Assembly: GCA_016871715.1 (NCBI GenBank)
Contig: VHCO01000034.1
Location: forward strand, 1 to 44,938
DNA: 44,938 nucleotides
From: Verrucomicrobiota bacterium
Lineage (GTDB): Bacteria; Verrucomicrobiota; Verrucomicrobiia; Limisphaerales; J093
Reading direction: 5' to 3'
The notes beneath the pieces were generated by a model. It did no database searches. It had not been told where the DNA came from and worked only from the letters and a program-made list of their open reading frames with translations. A program made the position numbers and the translations under genes. Of this stretch, positions 1 to 8,849 are shown piece by piece (the stretch's first letter is position 1; every line of letters starts with the position of its first letter).

Positions 1-2364
1 GAGGGCGTGAGCCTGACCCTAGCTCGGGCGCCCAATGAAGGCTACTTCACCCCCGCAGAATTCCCCGTGACCACCACCGCGTTCCGGTACCGCCCGGGGG
101 ATCTCGAGGCTTGGCCGGAGTTGGCAGGGAACCGCATCGTGATGCTGCTGCGGTGGCATACCGGGAGGAACTCGATGGTGCGCATCGACGCGGAGTCCCG
201 CACGGTGCACCTGCAACAGCCCCAGCCCGGACTCGTGGTCGTGCCCCCGCGTTACTATGTCGAAAACCTCGAGGCGCTGCTCGATGCGCCCGGCGAATGG
301 CACTTCGCGCCCGCATCCGGCAAGCTGAGTTTCCACCCACCGGCCGACCTGCCCGATCCGAACCAGGCGCGACTGACCGTGCCGCGCCTGTCCCACCTGC
401 TGCGCGTCAGTGGCACCGCCGATCGGCCAGTGCGCAACCTGCGGTTCTACGGCTTGACCTTCGAGGGCACGACGGCTGGCGGCAGCGCCCTCACGCTGGC
501 TTACGCCCACGCCTGCGAAGTGGTGGCGTCGCACATTCGGAACGTGGCAGGCGAAGGGGTGCGGCTGGATCCGGGCTGCTACCAGACGCGGATTCTCGAA
601 AACGCCATCACCCGGACCGGCGGGAGCGGCATCGTGGTGGCTGGCGTGGCGCACCCGGCGAAGTGGACGGACAGCATTCGCGAGACGCGCCTAACGCACA
701 ACACGCTCTCCTTCTGCGGAGGCGCGGCAATTAGCGACCACGACACGCTCTTCTCGACGATCGCCCACAACGCCATCACCCAGAATCTCGGGCGCACCGC
801 CATCTCGGTGGGCGGTTGGCGCAATCTCGAGGAGGCGCTCACCGGCGGCTATCGGGTCGAGTACAATCATCTGTACCAGGTCCAGGAATGCGCCGACGAC
901 TCGGGGGCCATCACCACCTCCGGCCTGACCCACGATTCCTTCGTGAGCCACAACCTGATCCACCAGGTCCGGCGCGGTTACTTCAACGACAATGTCGCCA
1001 TCTGGTTCGACAACATGTCCTCGGGCTGGGTGGCCGAGAACAACGTGTTCTATGGGCTGGCCCAGGGCGAGATGAAGCTCTGTGCGGCCAACCTCGTGGA
1101 CAACCTTTACCGGGACAACTTCGTCATCGAACCGCCCGCCATTGCCCCCGAGCCGTTGCTGTTAGGCGTGCCCGACCTCGCCGCCACAGGGTTGGCCATC
1201 CGGTCCGAAGCCACCGGCTCAGACGACGGCTTCCTCACCGGGCAATACCTCGTGGCCCGCGCCGAACTCAAGAACCGCGGCGCCACCGGCGTCAGCACCG
1301 TCCACCTGTTTGTGGATGGCCGGCGAAACGCCACGCAGAAAGTGGCCTCGATTCGCGGCAACGACGCCCACGTCGAGTTCCGGCTCCGCTTCGCCACCCC
1401 CGGCCTGCGCCGCATCGCCATCGAGGATTCCCCCACGCAAACCATCGACATTCGCGGTGAACCCTGGTCAGTGCTGGCTGACGAGTTGGCCCTCTCCGAA
1501 TCCGTCGTGCCGGCAGGAACGGCCATCACGGCGAGCGCCCGCCTCGAGAATGTGGGCCCTCGGGAAGCGACGGCCGCCGTGGCGCTGTTTCTGAACGGCG
1601 AGGCGGCCGAGTCGCGTCGAGTGACCCTGGCGCCGGGCGAAGCCAAGCCGATCGCGTTCCAGTTGACCCCAGCCCCGGGCCGCTACCGCATCCGCATCGG
1701 CAACACGCCCGAATCGAGGCTGCACGTCTACGCGCATCGGGCCGTGGCGTTGACGACGCGCCCGCTCGACACCCACGTCTCGGCCACGGCCGGACCGGCC
1801 GAGTTCCAGGTGGACACCGCGCGGAATCGTTATCGCATCCAGGCGAGCGGCACAGACCTTTTGCACGCGGAAGACTCCTACGGCACAATCTACCTGCGGC
1901 AAGGCGTCCGAGGGAATTTCGTCAGCACGGTCAAGGTGGTGCGCTTTAGCGAACGAACGCACGAATGGTTCCGGGCAGGCCTCTTCGTGCGGAACGACCT
2001 CGCCCAGAGTTTCGGAGCCGAACCCGGCAGTCTAGGGTCGGTCTTGTGTTTCACCACACCCGGCCGGACCGGCCTGCAATGGGACGAGTTTGGCGATGGC
2101 TGCATGCACAAGGCCTCGAGTCAGAATCACCCGCGCACCGAACCGTACCCGATGTGGCTGCGGCTGGCGCGCCAAGGCGACCGCTTCTCCAGCGCCATCA
2201 GCTATGACGGCATAACCTGGACCGGCACACGTCAGACCGGCCCGGTGCCGGGCCTGGCCGAGGTTGTGGACCTGGGCCTGGCGGCCGGGGCATGCGATCA
2301 GCGGGCCTACGCGGTCGAGTTCGCAGACTGGACGCTCGAGGTCGAGGCCGAGCCCACGCCCTGA
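1..2364 (+). CDS. Right-handed beta-helix protein with CARDB-like and C-terminal sandwich domains (5' partial)
   Basis: The frame is open to the left edge, so the true start lies outside the window; a GTG at 7 is only an internal candidate. The visible ~787 residues begin with a segment (YYVENLEALLDAPGEWHF, around 83-100) typical of beta-helix glycan-active proteins of the GH141 type. Parallel beta-helix coils follow at about 130-380, with the usual Asn-rich turns (ENAITRTGGSGIVV, YNHLYQVQECADDSGAI). Two CARDB-like immunoglobulin-fold segments follow at about 395-585. The last ~190 residues look like a DUF1349/laminin-type beta sandwich (WFRAGLFVRND, SYDGITW). I infer an exported carbohydrate-binding or carbohydrate-cleaving protein; the substrate cannot be read from the sequence. 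The neighbouring esterase and DUF1080 protein fit a polysaccharide-use context. It is convergent with the esterase. Confidence 0.8.
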   Translation, partial: EGVSLTLARAPNEGYFTPAEFPVTTTAFRYRPGDLEAWPELAGNRIVMLLRWHTGRNSMVRIDAESRTVHLQQPQPGLVVVPPRYYVENLEALLDAPGEWHFAPASGKLSFHPPADLPDPNQARLTVPRLSHLLRVSGTADRPVRNLRFYGLTFEGTTAGGSALTLAYAHACEVVASHIRNVAGEGVRLDPGCYQTRILENAITRTGGSGIVVAGVAHPAKWTDSIRETRLTHNTLSFCGGAAISDHDTLFSTIAHNAITQNLGRTAISVGGWRNLEEALTGGYRVEYNHLYQVQECADDSGAITTSGLTHDSFVSHNLIHQVRRGYFNDNVAIWFDNMSSGWVAENNVFYGLAQGEMKLCAANLVDNLYRDNFVIEPPAIAPEPLLLGVPDLAATGLAIRSEATGSDDGFLTGQYLVARAELKNRGATGVSTVHLFVDGRRNATQKVASIRGNDAHVEFRLRFATPGLRRIAIEDSPTQTIDIRGEPWSVLADELALSESVVPAGTAITASARLENVGPREATAAVALFLNGEAAESRRVTLAPGEAKPIAFQLTPAPGRYRIRIGNTPESRLHVYAHRAVALTTRPLDTHVSATAGPAEFQVDTARNRYRIQASGTDLLHAEDSYGTIYLRQGVRGNFVSTVKVVRFSERTHEWFRAGLFVRNDLAQSFGAEPGSLGSVLCFTTPGRTGLQWDEFGDGCMHKASSQNHPRTEPYPMWLRLARQGDRFSSAISYDGITWTGTRQTGPVPGLAEVVDLGLAAGACDQRAYAVEFADWTLEVEAEPTP

Positions 2365-2408
2365 CGGTCCGGAGCCGGCGCCCGCAAACGACGCCCACCC
2401 TGCCCGCA

Positions 2409-2425
2409 CCCGAGCCGCACTCGGG
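2409..2425. terminator. Small hairpin between convergent genes
   Basis: CCCGAG at 2409-2414 pairs with CTCGGG at 2420-2425 across a 5-nt loop. It lies in the 65-bp gap between two convergent stop codons. There is no U-tract, so a terminator role is only a guess from position. Confidence 0.3.
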
Positions 2426-2429
2426 CCGG

Positions 2430-3626
2430 TTACTGGAACAACTGCGGCGCAAACTCGTGGAGATACTCGCGCCACACAATCCACGTGTGCGCCCCTTCGG
2501 TCTCGCGGTAGACCACGTCGAAGCTGTGTTTCTTGAACATCGCCACCGTCGCCCGCGAGGTCTCGACCAGGAAATCGTCCTTGCCGGTCGCAAACCAAAA
2601 CAGCTTCAGGCCAGGCTTGAGCTGGGCATTGGCGAGCGCGGCTTGGTGCTGCTCCTCGAACCGGGGCCCCGGCGAACCGCCCCCAGGCCCGCCGCCGGCG
2701 ATGCCGAACACCCCCGAGCTGAACACGCCCAGGTAGCCGAACTTTTCGAGGTTCGGAATCCCGATCGCCAGGGTGTGACCGCCTCCCATCGAGAGCCCTG
2801 CCAGCGCGCGGTTCGGCCGGTCCGTGTGCACACGATAGTGCTTCTCGATGTGCGGCATAATGTCCTGAACGAAATCCTGCGCGAACTCGTCCGCCCCCCC
2901 GCGCGGTCCGCCCATACGGAATGGGCCGGTATGACCCGCCGGCATGACCACCACCATGGGCTTGGCCTTCTGCGCCGCGATCAAGTTGTCGAGAATGAAA
3001 CCGGCACGGCCCACCGACGTCCAGGAATCGTCACAATCGAAGGCCCCATGCAGTAGGTAGAAGACCGGGAAACGCCCCGCGCCCGACTCGTAGCCGGGCG
3101 GGGTATAGACGTGCATGCGGCGGAACCGCTGGAGCGACTTCGAGTAATACGTCACCTCGGCAACCGCCCCGTGCGGCACCTCCCGCGTGTCCGACCAGTC
3201 CAACCCCGGGACACCCACCAAGCTCCAGGTGTTGGCGTTGGACTCGCTGGTGGCCGGGTTGCGCGGGTCGATCACCGACACGCCATCGACGTTGAAGTTG
3301 TACCGGTAATACCCCGGCGCCAGCCCGTCCAGCGCCACTTCCCAGACGCCGTTGGTCCCCTTGGTCATCCCCAGTCCCTGGCCCGCCCCGGGCAAGTCGC
3401 TGCCCGCCAAGCGCACCGCCTCAGCCCGTGGCGCGAGAATCCGAAACGTCACCTTCCGATCGGCCCCAACCTCCGGCGAAATCACCGGTGGCCCCATCGC
3501 CCCACGGAACCGCGGAGTCTCTGCCGGCGCAGCCGCCGGCGCCGGCGCTTGGGCCAGCGTGACGAGGGAACAAGCGAAGCTCGCCAACAGACCGACGAGC
3601 CGGGTGGGATAAGGTTGCATGGTCAT
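2430..3626 (-). CDS. Secreted esterase, EstD/CE1-like alpha/beta hydrolase with N-terminal E-set domain
   Basis: A 398-residue serine esterase of the putative esterase family (PF00756 type). The open frame extends upstream to 3791, but the ATG at 3626 (or 3620) puts a signal peptide at the N-terminus (hydrophobic VGLLASFACSLVTLAQA), so I chose it. Residues ~45-140 resemble the early-Ig/CBM48-like fold that precedes many Fae/IroE-type esterases (VTFRILAPRAEAVRLAG, GYYRYNFNVDG). The catalytic domain has LLHGAFD at about 191, the nucleophile elbow GLSMG with Ser279, an acid in GKDDF (~350), and His380 in EGAHTW. The family includes acetyl-xylan and feruloyl esterases; the exact substrate is not determinable. 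It is divergent from the DUF1080 gene, with 159 bp between them for both promoters. Confidence 0.88.
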   Translation of the reverse strand: MTMQPYPTRLVGLLASFACSLVTLAQAPAPAAAPAETPRFRGAMGPPVISPEVGADRKVTFRILAPRAEAVRLAGSDLPGAGQGLGMTKGTNGVWEVALDGLAPGYYRYNFNVDGVSVIDPRNPATSESNANTWSLVGVPGLDWSDTREVPHGAVAEVTYYSKSLQRFRRMHVYTPPGYESGAGRFPVFYLLHGAFDCDDSWTSVGRAGFILDNLIAAQKAKPMVVVMPAGHTGPFRMGGPRGGADEFAQDFVQDIMPHIEKHYRVHTDRPNRALAGLSMGGGHTLAIGIPNLEKFGYLGVFSSGVFGIAGGGPGGGSPGPRFEEQHQAALANAQLKPGLKLFWFATGKDDFLVETSRATVAMFKKHSFDVVYRETEGAHTWIVWREYLHEFAPQLFQ

Positions 3627-3785
3627 GGAACGGATGCTGCTTTGTGTTCTTGGTCTCGACCCCAGCGCCTCAGGCGCTTGCGGTTCTCCACTATTGACCG
3701 AAGCCATGGGGCGCCGGTTACCAGCCCCAACCTTGTCCCCTTTGGCATTGTCATCCGCCACCGGCCGAGTTGAATCTCTGAAACC

Positions 3786-4550
3786 ATGCAAACCGACATG
3801 ACAACCACCATGACAGAACCACGCACTTCCTCACCCCAACGCGGCTGGCGAACCGCCCCGCGAACACTGGCCGCCACCGCCTTCCTGGGCCTCGCTTTCG
3901 GCCTCGGCGCGGCTGAATCGGCGCCAACCGCCGAGCCCCCCATCGTAGCGCCCGGGCCACCTCCGGGAGACGCGATCGTGCTCTTCAACGGCCAGGATTT
4001 CGCCCAGTGGCGCAGCCAACGCGGCGGCGGCGAGCCGAAGTGGCGCTTGGTCGAGGGCTGCATGGAGACCACCCAGACCGGCGGCATTTTCACTCGAGAG
4101 GAATTTGGGGCCTGCCAGTTGCATATCGAGTGGGCCACACCCTCCGTCGTGAAAGGCGACGGCCAAGGGCGCGGCAACAGCGGCGTCTACCTCCAGGGCC
4201 GCTATGAGATTCAAGTGCTCGACTCCTACAACAACAAGACCTACCCCAACGGCCAGGCCGGCGCTTACTACGGCCACGCCGCCCCGCTGGTTAACGCGTG
4301 TCGCCCCCCCGGCGAATGGCAGACCTACGACATCATCTTCCATCCCCCGAAACAACGGCCCGACGGCCCAGTGCAAGACGGCTCCTTCACCGTCCTCCAC
4401 AACGGCGTCCTGATCCAAGATCATGTGCCCGTCAAACCCCAACCCACCACTGCCGCGCCCCTCAAAGGCGTGGTCGAACGCGGCCCGATCTACCTCCAGG
4501 ACCACGGCAACCCGGTCAGATTCCGGAACGTCTGGATTCGAAATCTGTAG
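3786..4550 (+). CDS. DUF1080 (3-keto-disaccharide hydrolase family) secreted protein
   Basis: A 254-residue protein with an N-terminal export signal (hydrophobic LAATAFLGLAFGLGAAES at ~28-45) and one DUF1080 concanavalin-like domain. The hallmarks are IVLFNGQDFAQWRS near 66, GNSGVYLQGRYEIQVLDS near 130-148, the turn YGHAAPLVNACRPPGEWQTYDI, and the closing IYLQDHGNPVRFRNVWIRNL. Family members are extracytoplasmic glycan-active proteins, some acting on 3-keto-glycosides; that activity here is inferred from family only. ATGs at 3798 and 3810 are alternative starts, and the long polar N-terminus makes the later ones plausible. It shares a divergent intergenic region with the esterase. Confidence 0.9.
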   Translation: MQTDMTTTMTEPRTSSPQRGWRTAPRTLAATAFLGLAFGLGAAESAPTAEPPIVAPGPPPGDAIVLFNGQDFAQWRSQRGGGEPKWRLVEGCMETTQTGGIFTREEFGACQLHIEWATPSVVKGDGQGRGNSGVYLQGRYEIQVLDSYNNKTYPNGQAGAYYGHAAPLVNACRPPGEWQTYDIIFHPPKQRPDGPVQDGSFTVLHNGVLIQDHVPVKPQPTTAAPLKGVVERGPIYLQDHGNPVRFRNVWIRNL

Positions 4551-4791
4551 CCGTAGCCGCCGCCCCGCTCCCGCGCGAGGCCTCATGCGGCGCTGGCGGT
4601 GGCGCCTGCTCGATCCCTGTCCCTGTCCTGAGGCCAAGGCTCCGGCCGGCCTGCATGGCTTGGACTCAGGCTCCTGCGCCCGGGACACCGTGGCGGGGGT
4701 GGGCAGGGGGCGGGCTTGACTTCACCGTCCACCTGCGCGACGCTTGGCCGGAAATTGGATTAACAATAACAATTAGCAATACTTCAAGAAC

Positions 4792-5334
4792 ATGAATCGA
4801 CTGCCATCGTTCCTCACGGTCCTTCACCCGGCGTGCTGGGCGCTGTTCCTGGCCGCGCTGGGCGCCGCTGCCCAGGGTGTCCCGACGCCCACACCGCAGC
4901 ATGCGCTGCTGAAACGGCAAGCGGGCGAGTGGACCACCACCATCAAGTCGCCGGAGGGCGAGTCCAACGGCACGCTCTCGTCGAAGTTGGAGTGTGGCGG
5001 ACTGTGGCTGAGCAGCGACTTCCGCGGCGAGTTCGCCGGCCAGAAGTTCCAGGGCCGAGGGTTGGATGGGTACGACCCGGCCAAGCAGAAGTATGTGAGC
5101 GTCTGGGTGGACTCGATGAGCACGCAGCTCATGTTGTTCGAGGGGACCTATGACGACGCCAAGAAGACCCTCAGCATGAAGGGCGATGGCCCCGGCCCGG
5201 ACGGCACTCCCGCCAAGTACAGGAACGAAACCCGCTTCGTGGACGATGACCATTTGACCTTCACCATGTATCTGGTGGGCGCGGACGGGGCCGAGACGAA
5301 GATGATGACCATCGAGTATGTGAGGAAGAAATGA
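4792..5334 (+). CDS. DUF1579 family secreted protein
   Basis: A 180-residue protein with a signal peptide (CWALFLAALGAAAQG) and a single DUF1579 domain: HALLKRQAGEWTTTIKS near 38, LECGGLWLSSDFRGEFAGQKFQGRGLDGYDPAKQKYV in the middle and TFTMYLVGADGAETKMMTIEY at the end. The fold is lipocalin-like by family. No biochemical role is established, and I do not assign one. An A/T-rich stretch (4760-4787) lies directly upstream, unusual for this GC-rich DNA and probably part of its promoter. It ends 89 bp from the convergent selA. Confidence 0.88.
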   Translation: MNRLPSFLTVLHPACWALFLAALGAAAQGVPTPTPQHALLKRQAGEWTTTIKSPEGESNGTLSSKLECGGLWLSSDFRGEFAGQKFQGRGLDGYDPAKQKYVSVWVDSMSTQLMLFEGTYDDAKKTLSMKGDGPGPDGTPAKYRNETRFVDDDHLTFTMYLVGADGAETKMMTIEYVRKK

Positions 5335-5401
5335 GGTAGGCACCCGCGGGCGACCCCGGGAGCATCCAGGTCATCGCCGACCTCCTCGGCCCGGCGGGAA
5401 C

Positions 5402-5425
5402 AGCGGCGAACACCGGTTCGCCGCT
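5402..5425. terminator. Strong hairpin between convergent DUF1579 gene and selA
   Basis: AGCGGCGAAC at 5402-5411 pairs perfectly with GTTCGCCGCT at 5416-5425 around a 4-nt ACCG loop. The right arm overlaps the selA stop codon. It lacks a U-tract on either strand; position between two convergent stops suggests bidirectional termination. Confidence 0.5.
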
Positions 5426-6839
5426 ACCCGCTCGACGCCCGCCCAACCGCCGCCGCCACCTCCGGCACCTGCGCGTCCGTGAGCGTGCGCACGTCCAAGC
5501 GCACCAGGTCCTCCTCGATTCGGCCAAACACACACGCGGCGTCCAACCGCAACCGCCGGGCCACCCCGGCCGCCTTCAGGCCGGGCACAGCCAGGCTCAC
5601 CGCGTAACTGGGGATCGCCTCGGTGGGTAAAGAGCCACTCCCGAGATAGGCCACACTCTCGCCCACGGTGGTCGTCACCTGGGGCGCGACTTGGGCAATC
5701 GCGTCCGCCAGCGCTCTAGCTCGTTGCTCGAGCTCGACCGCAGGCGTGGCGAGCATGCGGTAGGTCGGGTGATCGCGGGCCAGCCGCCCTGGATCTCGGA
5801 ACAGGGCCAAGGTCCGTTCGAGCACAAGGAGGCAGGTTTTGTCGACGCGCACCGCGCGCATCAACGGGTGCTTACGCAATCGTTCGACCAAGGCCTTGCG
5901 CCCGACGATGACACCCGACTGGCTTGCCCCGATCAACTTGTCGCCGCTGAACAAGACCACGTCCGCCCCCGCCTCGATCGACTCGCGCACGGTCGGTTCA
6001 TGCGGCAGGCCAAACTGCTCCAGCCCCACCAAGGCCCCAGCGCCAAGATCGTCGATCAGCAGCACCCCCCGCTCGTGCGCCAGCGCCGCCAGGTCCGCCA
6101 GGTCCACCTCGCTCGTGAAGCCGACGATCTGGTAATTGCTCGGGTGCACCCGCAGGACGGCGGCCGTCTGGGCGGTGATGGCTTGGCGGTAGTCGCGAAG
6201 GTGCGTCCGGTTGGTGGCGCCCACCTCGACCAAGCGCGCCCCGCTTTGGCTCAAGACCTCCGGCAGGCGAAACGACCCCCCGATCTCGATCAGTTGACCC
6301 CGCGAGACGATCACTTCTCGGCCCGCCGCCAGCCCGGCCAGGACCAGGAGCGTGGCGGCCGCGTTATTGTTCACAACCGTGGCTGCCTCGGCTCCCGTGA
6401 GTTCGGTCAAGATATACTCGACCAACTCGTCTCGTTCGAGGCGCTCCCCCGTCGACCGATCCACCGCCAGGGTGGTGTAGCCCTCGAGTTCGGCGACCAT
6501 CCCCTGGACGACGCTGGCGGGGAACACCGCCCGGCCGAGGCCCGTGTGCAGGATGATGCCGGTGGCATTGATGGCCTCGCGCAGGTGCGGGGCGGTGGCT
6601 TCCGCGAGCAATTGCCCCGCCCGCTCGAGAATCGCCCCGGCGGTCACGTGCTGGGAGCCGCAACGGCCGCTGGCATCGGCCAGGATCTGTTGCCGCACGA
6701 GATCCACCGCGCGCCGGACGCACGCGGTCACCAAGGAGCGCGGCTGACACTCGAGCCAGGCACTCGCCGCCGGTGCTTGCAGCAACTCGGTGATCGACGG
6801 GAGCTGGCGCAGCAAAGCTGAGCGCGGTGTGTCGGACAT
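5424..6839 (-). CDS. selA: L-seryl-tRNA(Sec) selenium transferase (SelA)
   Basis: A 471-residue PLP enzyme that converts seryl-tRNA(Sec) to selenocysteinyl-tRNA(Sec). The N-terminal domain (LLRQLPSITELL, 9-20) is the tRNA-binding part. Then come INATGIILHTGLGRA (90-104), the cofactor region NNNAAATLLVL (157-167), IDDLGAGAL (262-270), and the PLP-lysine segment SGDKLIGASQSG with Lys301. Length matches E. coli SelA (about 463). The usual GGPQ after the lysine is GASQ here, a small divergence. The frame is open upstream to 6956, but the ATG at 6839 gives the family N-terminus. No selB, selD or tRNA(Sec) lies in the window; Sec genes are often scattered, so this does not disprove the role. Confidence 0.88.
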   Translation of the reverse strand: MSDTPRSALLRQLPSITELLQAPAASAWLECQPRSLVTACVRRAVDLVRQQILADASGRCGSQHVTAGAILERAGQLLAEATAPHLREAINATGIILHTGLGRAVFPASVVQGMVAELEGYTTLAVDRSTGERLERDELVEYILTELTGAEAATVVNNNAAATLLVLAGLAAGREVIVSRGQLIEIGGSFRLPEVLSQSGARLVEVGATNRTHLRDYRQAITAQTAAVLRVHPSNYQIVGFTSEVDLADLAALAHERGVLLIDDLGAGALVGLEQFGLPHEPTVRESIEAGADVVLFSGDKLIGASQSGVIVGRKALVERLRKHPLMRAVRVDKTCLLVLERTLALFRDPGRLARDHPTYRMLATPAVELEQRARALADAIAQVAPQVTTTVGESVAYLGSGSLPTEAIPSYAVSLAVPGLKAAGVARRLRLDAACVFGRIEEDLVRLDVRTLTDAQVPEVAAAVGRASSG

Positions 6840-6950
6840 ACAACTCGTGCTGCCCTCATTACAACACACCCTCGCTGAAAAAGGGAAGCCAAGGAACCGT
6901 TGCAGCCGCCCCCGTTCGCCCATTGCCTCCCGACCCGGCCAGGGTAGTCC

Positions 6951-6970
6951 TGTCAACTATGATTTCACTG
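6951..6970 (-). repeat. Intergenic GTTGACA motif, copy a
   Basis: Reads TGTCAACTAT on the plus strand, so ATAGTTGACA on the minus strand, with an A/T-rich flank. It lies 112 bp upstream of the selA start. It belongs to the same family as copies at 7071, 7196, 15215, 15778, 22345 and 22517. Function unknown. Confidence 0.5.
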
Positions 6971-7027
6971 GCATATCATCAATACGCTCCGCTGCGGAAA
7001 TCCTGAAACCTCTGAAGCCTATGATCC

Positions 7028-7099
7028 GCAGGCCCAATGGAGCGCGGGCGTCTCGCCCGCGGCGCCCAGCGTCAACAATCAACTCCCTGTCTTACAGTA
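7028..7099. repeat. 55-bp palindromic repeat, copy 1
   Basis: 7028-7082 is repeated at 7153-7207 with one mismatch. Inside is a perfect 8-bp inverted repeat, CGCGGGCG-TCT-CGCCCGCG (7043-7061), and the copy ends in the GTCAACAATC motif. A 16-bp tail (7084-7099, TCCCTGTCTTACAGTA) is also shared with copy 2. This resembles a REP/MITE-like interspersed element. The whole 6840-7256 gap between selA and the YceI gene holds these repeats and no gene that I can support. Confidence 0.7.
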
Positions 7100-7152
7100 G
7101 TCGCCCTGTCATATGATCGCTGAGTCCCTGAATCCGGTCGTCGTCGTCGTCT

Positions 7153-7237
7153 GCAGGCCCGATGGAGCGCGGGCGTCTCGCCCGCGGCGCCCAGCGTCAA
7201 CAATCAAATCCATCAAATCCCTGTCTTACAGTAAGAC
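7153..7237. repeat. 55-bp palindromic repeat, copy 2, with extra inverted repeat
   Basis: 7153-7207 matches copy 1 with a single change. A short insertion (about 10 bp, a partial echo of ATCAAATCC) separates it from the shared tail at 7218-7233. Here the tail continues into a perfect inverted repeat GTCTTAC-A-GTAAGAC (7223-7237), which is incomplete in copy 1. It sits 20 bp beyond the stop of the YceI gene and could act as its terminator. Confidence 0.7.
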
Positions 7238-7256
7238 GGTCGAGCCGCCGCGCAGC

Positions 7257-7919
7257 CTACTGGGCCAGTTGATCCTCGGGGCGGGCAGGCCCCGGGGTAG
7301 CCTTGAGGTCGAGCTGGATGACCACGTTGTCGCGAATCAGATCGTTCGGTCGGCCCGGGTAGTTGATGTTGAAATCCCGGCGGTTGATGGCGAACTCGGC
7401 CTTCACCGTCAGGGCCTCCGCGCCCACCTCGATCGCTGCCGGGAAGGAAATGCTCTTGGTGACACCGTGCAATTCGAGGTTGCCCGTGACCTGGTGCTGC
7501 CCGCCAGCGGCCGGCTCGAGGGCGGTGGCAGTAAAGGTGCTCACCGGGTAGGTGTCGACCTCGAAGAAGTCCGCGTTCTTGAGATGGCCGGTCAACCGGT
7601 CGTTGTCCGACCAGGTCGAGTGCATGGCGATCTTGAACTGCGGGGTCCCTGCGATCTTGCCGCCGTCGACCATGAAGATCCCGGCAAAGTTCGTGAACCC
7701 GCCGCTGTGGCTGCCCGTGACCTTCGAGCCCACGAAACCGATCTTGGACTCAGCCCGGAGCACGTAGGGTGTGCCGGCGGCGCGGGCATTGGCCGCGCCC
7801 GGTTGCGCCGCGCCGGTGGTGGCCTGGGGAACGTCGCTGGCCGGGTCGGAACAGCCGGCGCCCAGCCCAGCGAGCAGTAAGGTGAGGGTGAGAGCGGAGG
7901 TAGTGTGTTTGGGGTTCAT
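7257..7919 (-). CDS. YceI-family lipoprotein
   Basis: A 220-residue protein. The N-terminus is a lipoprotein signal (LTLTLLLAGLGAGC; Cys23 is the likely lipidated residue), so it should sit on the envelope. A YceI domain follows from about 50 to 210: SKIGFVGSKVTGSHSGGFTNFAG, then HLKNADFFEVDTYPVSTFTA, VTGNLELHGVTKSISFPA and INRRDFNINYPG. YceI proteins are lipocalin-like and bind long isoprenoid or amphiphilic ligands; the ligand here is unknown. It stands alone, with the repeat region downstream and a 123-bp gap to the next gene. Confidence 0.92.
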   Translation of the reverse strand: MNPKHTTSALTLTLLLAGLGAGCSDPASDVPQATTGAAQPGAANARAAGTPYVLRAESKIGFVGSKVTGSHSGGFTNFAGIFMVDGGKIAGTPQFKIAMHSTWSDNDRLTGHLKNADFFEVDTYPVSTFTATALEPAAGGQHQVTGNLELHGVTKSISFPAAIEVGAEALTVKAEFAINRRDFNINYPGRPNDLIRDNVVIQLDLKATPGPARPEDQLAQ

Positions 7920-8042
7920 CGGTGCTTTAGGTTAAAGTCGCAAAACCATCGTGGCTTCGAGGTCTCAGGTGCGGGCGAAGGCAAGTGGCAAGGACCGCGC
8001 CCCGGCGCTCAGGGTCGCGGCCGGGCCGCCCCAGGCAGGCCG

Positions 8043-8849
8043 TTACAGGTCACGCAGCAGCGTCGTCCAGCGTCGCCACGCCTCCGTGCGGGCTCGGCGG
8101 TTGGGCTCGCTGGCGTCTGGCCCTTCACCGGCGCGCATGAATCCGTGGCCAGCGCCGTCGTAGGTGACCGGCTCATAACGTTTGCCGGCCTGCTGCATCA
8201 GTTCTTTCGAGGTGGGGATGTTGGCGTTGACGCGCGCGTCGTTCCCGCCGTAAAAGCCGTAGACGGGGCAACGAATCCGAGCGATCTCTGCCGCCACCGT
8301 TGGCCCTGAACCGTAGAACGGGAAGGCGGCCTTGATCCCGTCGTGGTTGGTGGCCAACCGAAAGGTCTGGCTGCCACCCCAGCAAAACCCGGCCACCGCC
8401 ACCTTGCCATTGGCCGCCGGCAGCTTGCCCACATACGCCACCACCGCCTTCAGATCCGCTGTAATCTGGTCCGGCGCCAAGCTCGAAATCGCCTTGCGCA
8501 CTGCGTCGCCGCCCCCTAACTCGCTCGTGCCGCCCCCGTCCGGCCCCATCCCCGAGAGAAGGTCGGGCGCGATGGCGATGTAGCCCGCCTCCGCCAATTG
8601 GTCCGTCACGCTGCGCACCCAGTCGGTCAGGCCGAAGATCTCGTGGATCACCACCACTGCCGTCGCCTTCTCCTTCACTTCGGGAAAGGCGAGGAAGGAC
8701 TTCACCGCGCGGTCGCCCTGCGGCACAGTCACCCACTCGAGGTGGCGCGGAGATTGTTCAAGGCGGGCCTTGGCCCACTCTTGGGCCGCGGCACTAAGCG
8801 CGTGGGCAACCAGCAAGAACACACCCAGACAACGGACGGCGACATTCAT
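8043..8849 (-). CDS. Secreted dienelactone hydrolase family protein
   Basis: A 268-residue alpha/beta hydrolase with an N-terminal signal peptide (CLGVFLLVAHALSAAAQ). The family triad is visible: nucleophile Cys156 in GFCWGG, Asp204 in GGNDARV and His235 in GAGHGFM. VVVIHEIFGL at 66-74 is the family's oxyanion-side motif. Classical dienelactone hydrolases act in the cytoplasm on chloroaromatic breakdown products, but exported homologues are common and their substrates are mostly unknown, so I do not give a substrate. The start has an A/T-rich upstream stretch (8850-8880). Confidence 0.9.
   Translation of the reverse strand: MNVAVRCLGVFLLVAHALSAAAQEWAKARLEQSPRHLEWVTVPQGDRAVKSFLAFPEVKEKATAVVVIHEIFGLTDWVRSVTDQLAEAGYIAIAPDLLSGMGPDGGGTSELGGGDAVRKAISSLAPDQITADLKAVVAYVGKLPAANGKVAVAGFCWGGSQTFRLATNHDGIKAAFPFYGSGPTVAAEIARIRCPVYGFYGGNDARVNANIPTSKELMQQAGKRYEPVTYDGAGHGFMRAGEGPDASEPNRRARTEAWRRWTTLLRDL

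Noticed and set aside
4551..4791. tRNA or riboswitch in the gap before the DUF1579 gene
   Set aside because: No TPsiC-like GTTCRAATC stretch or paired arms are visible; only an A/T-rich patch near the start.
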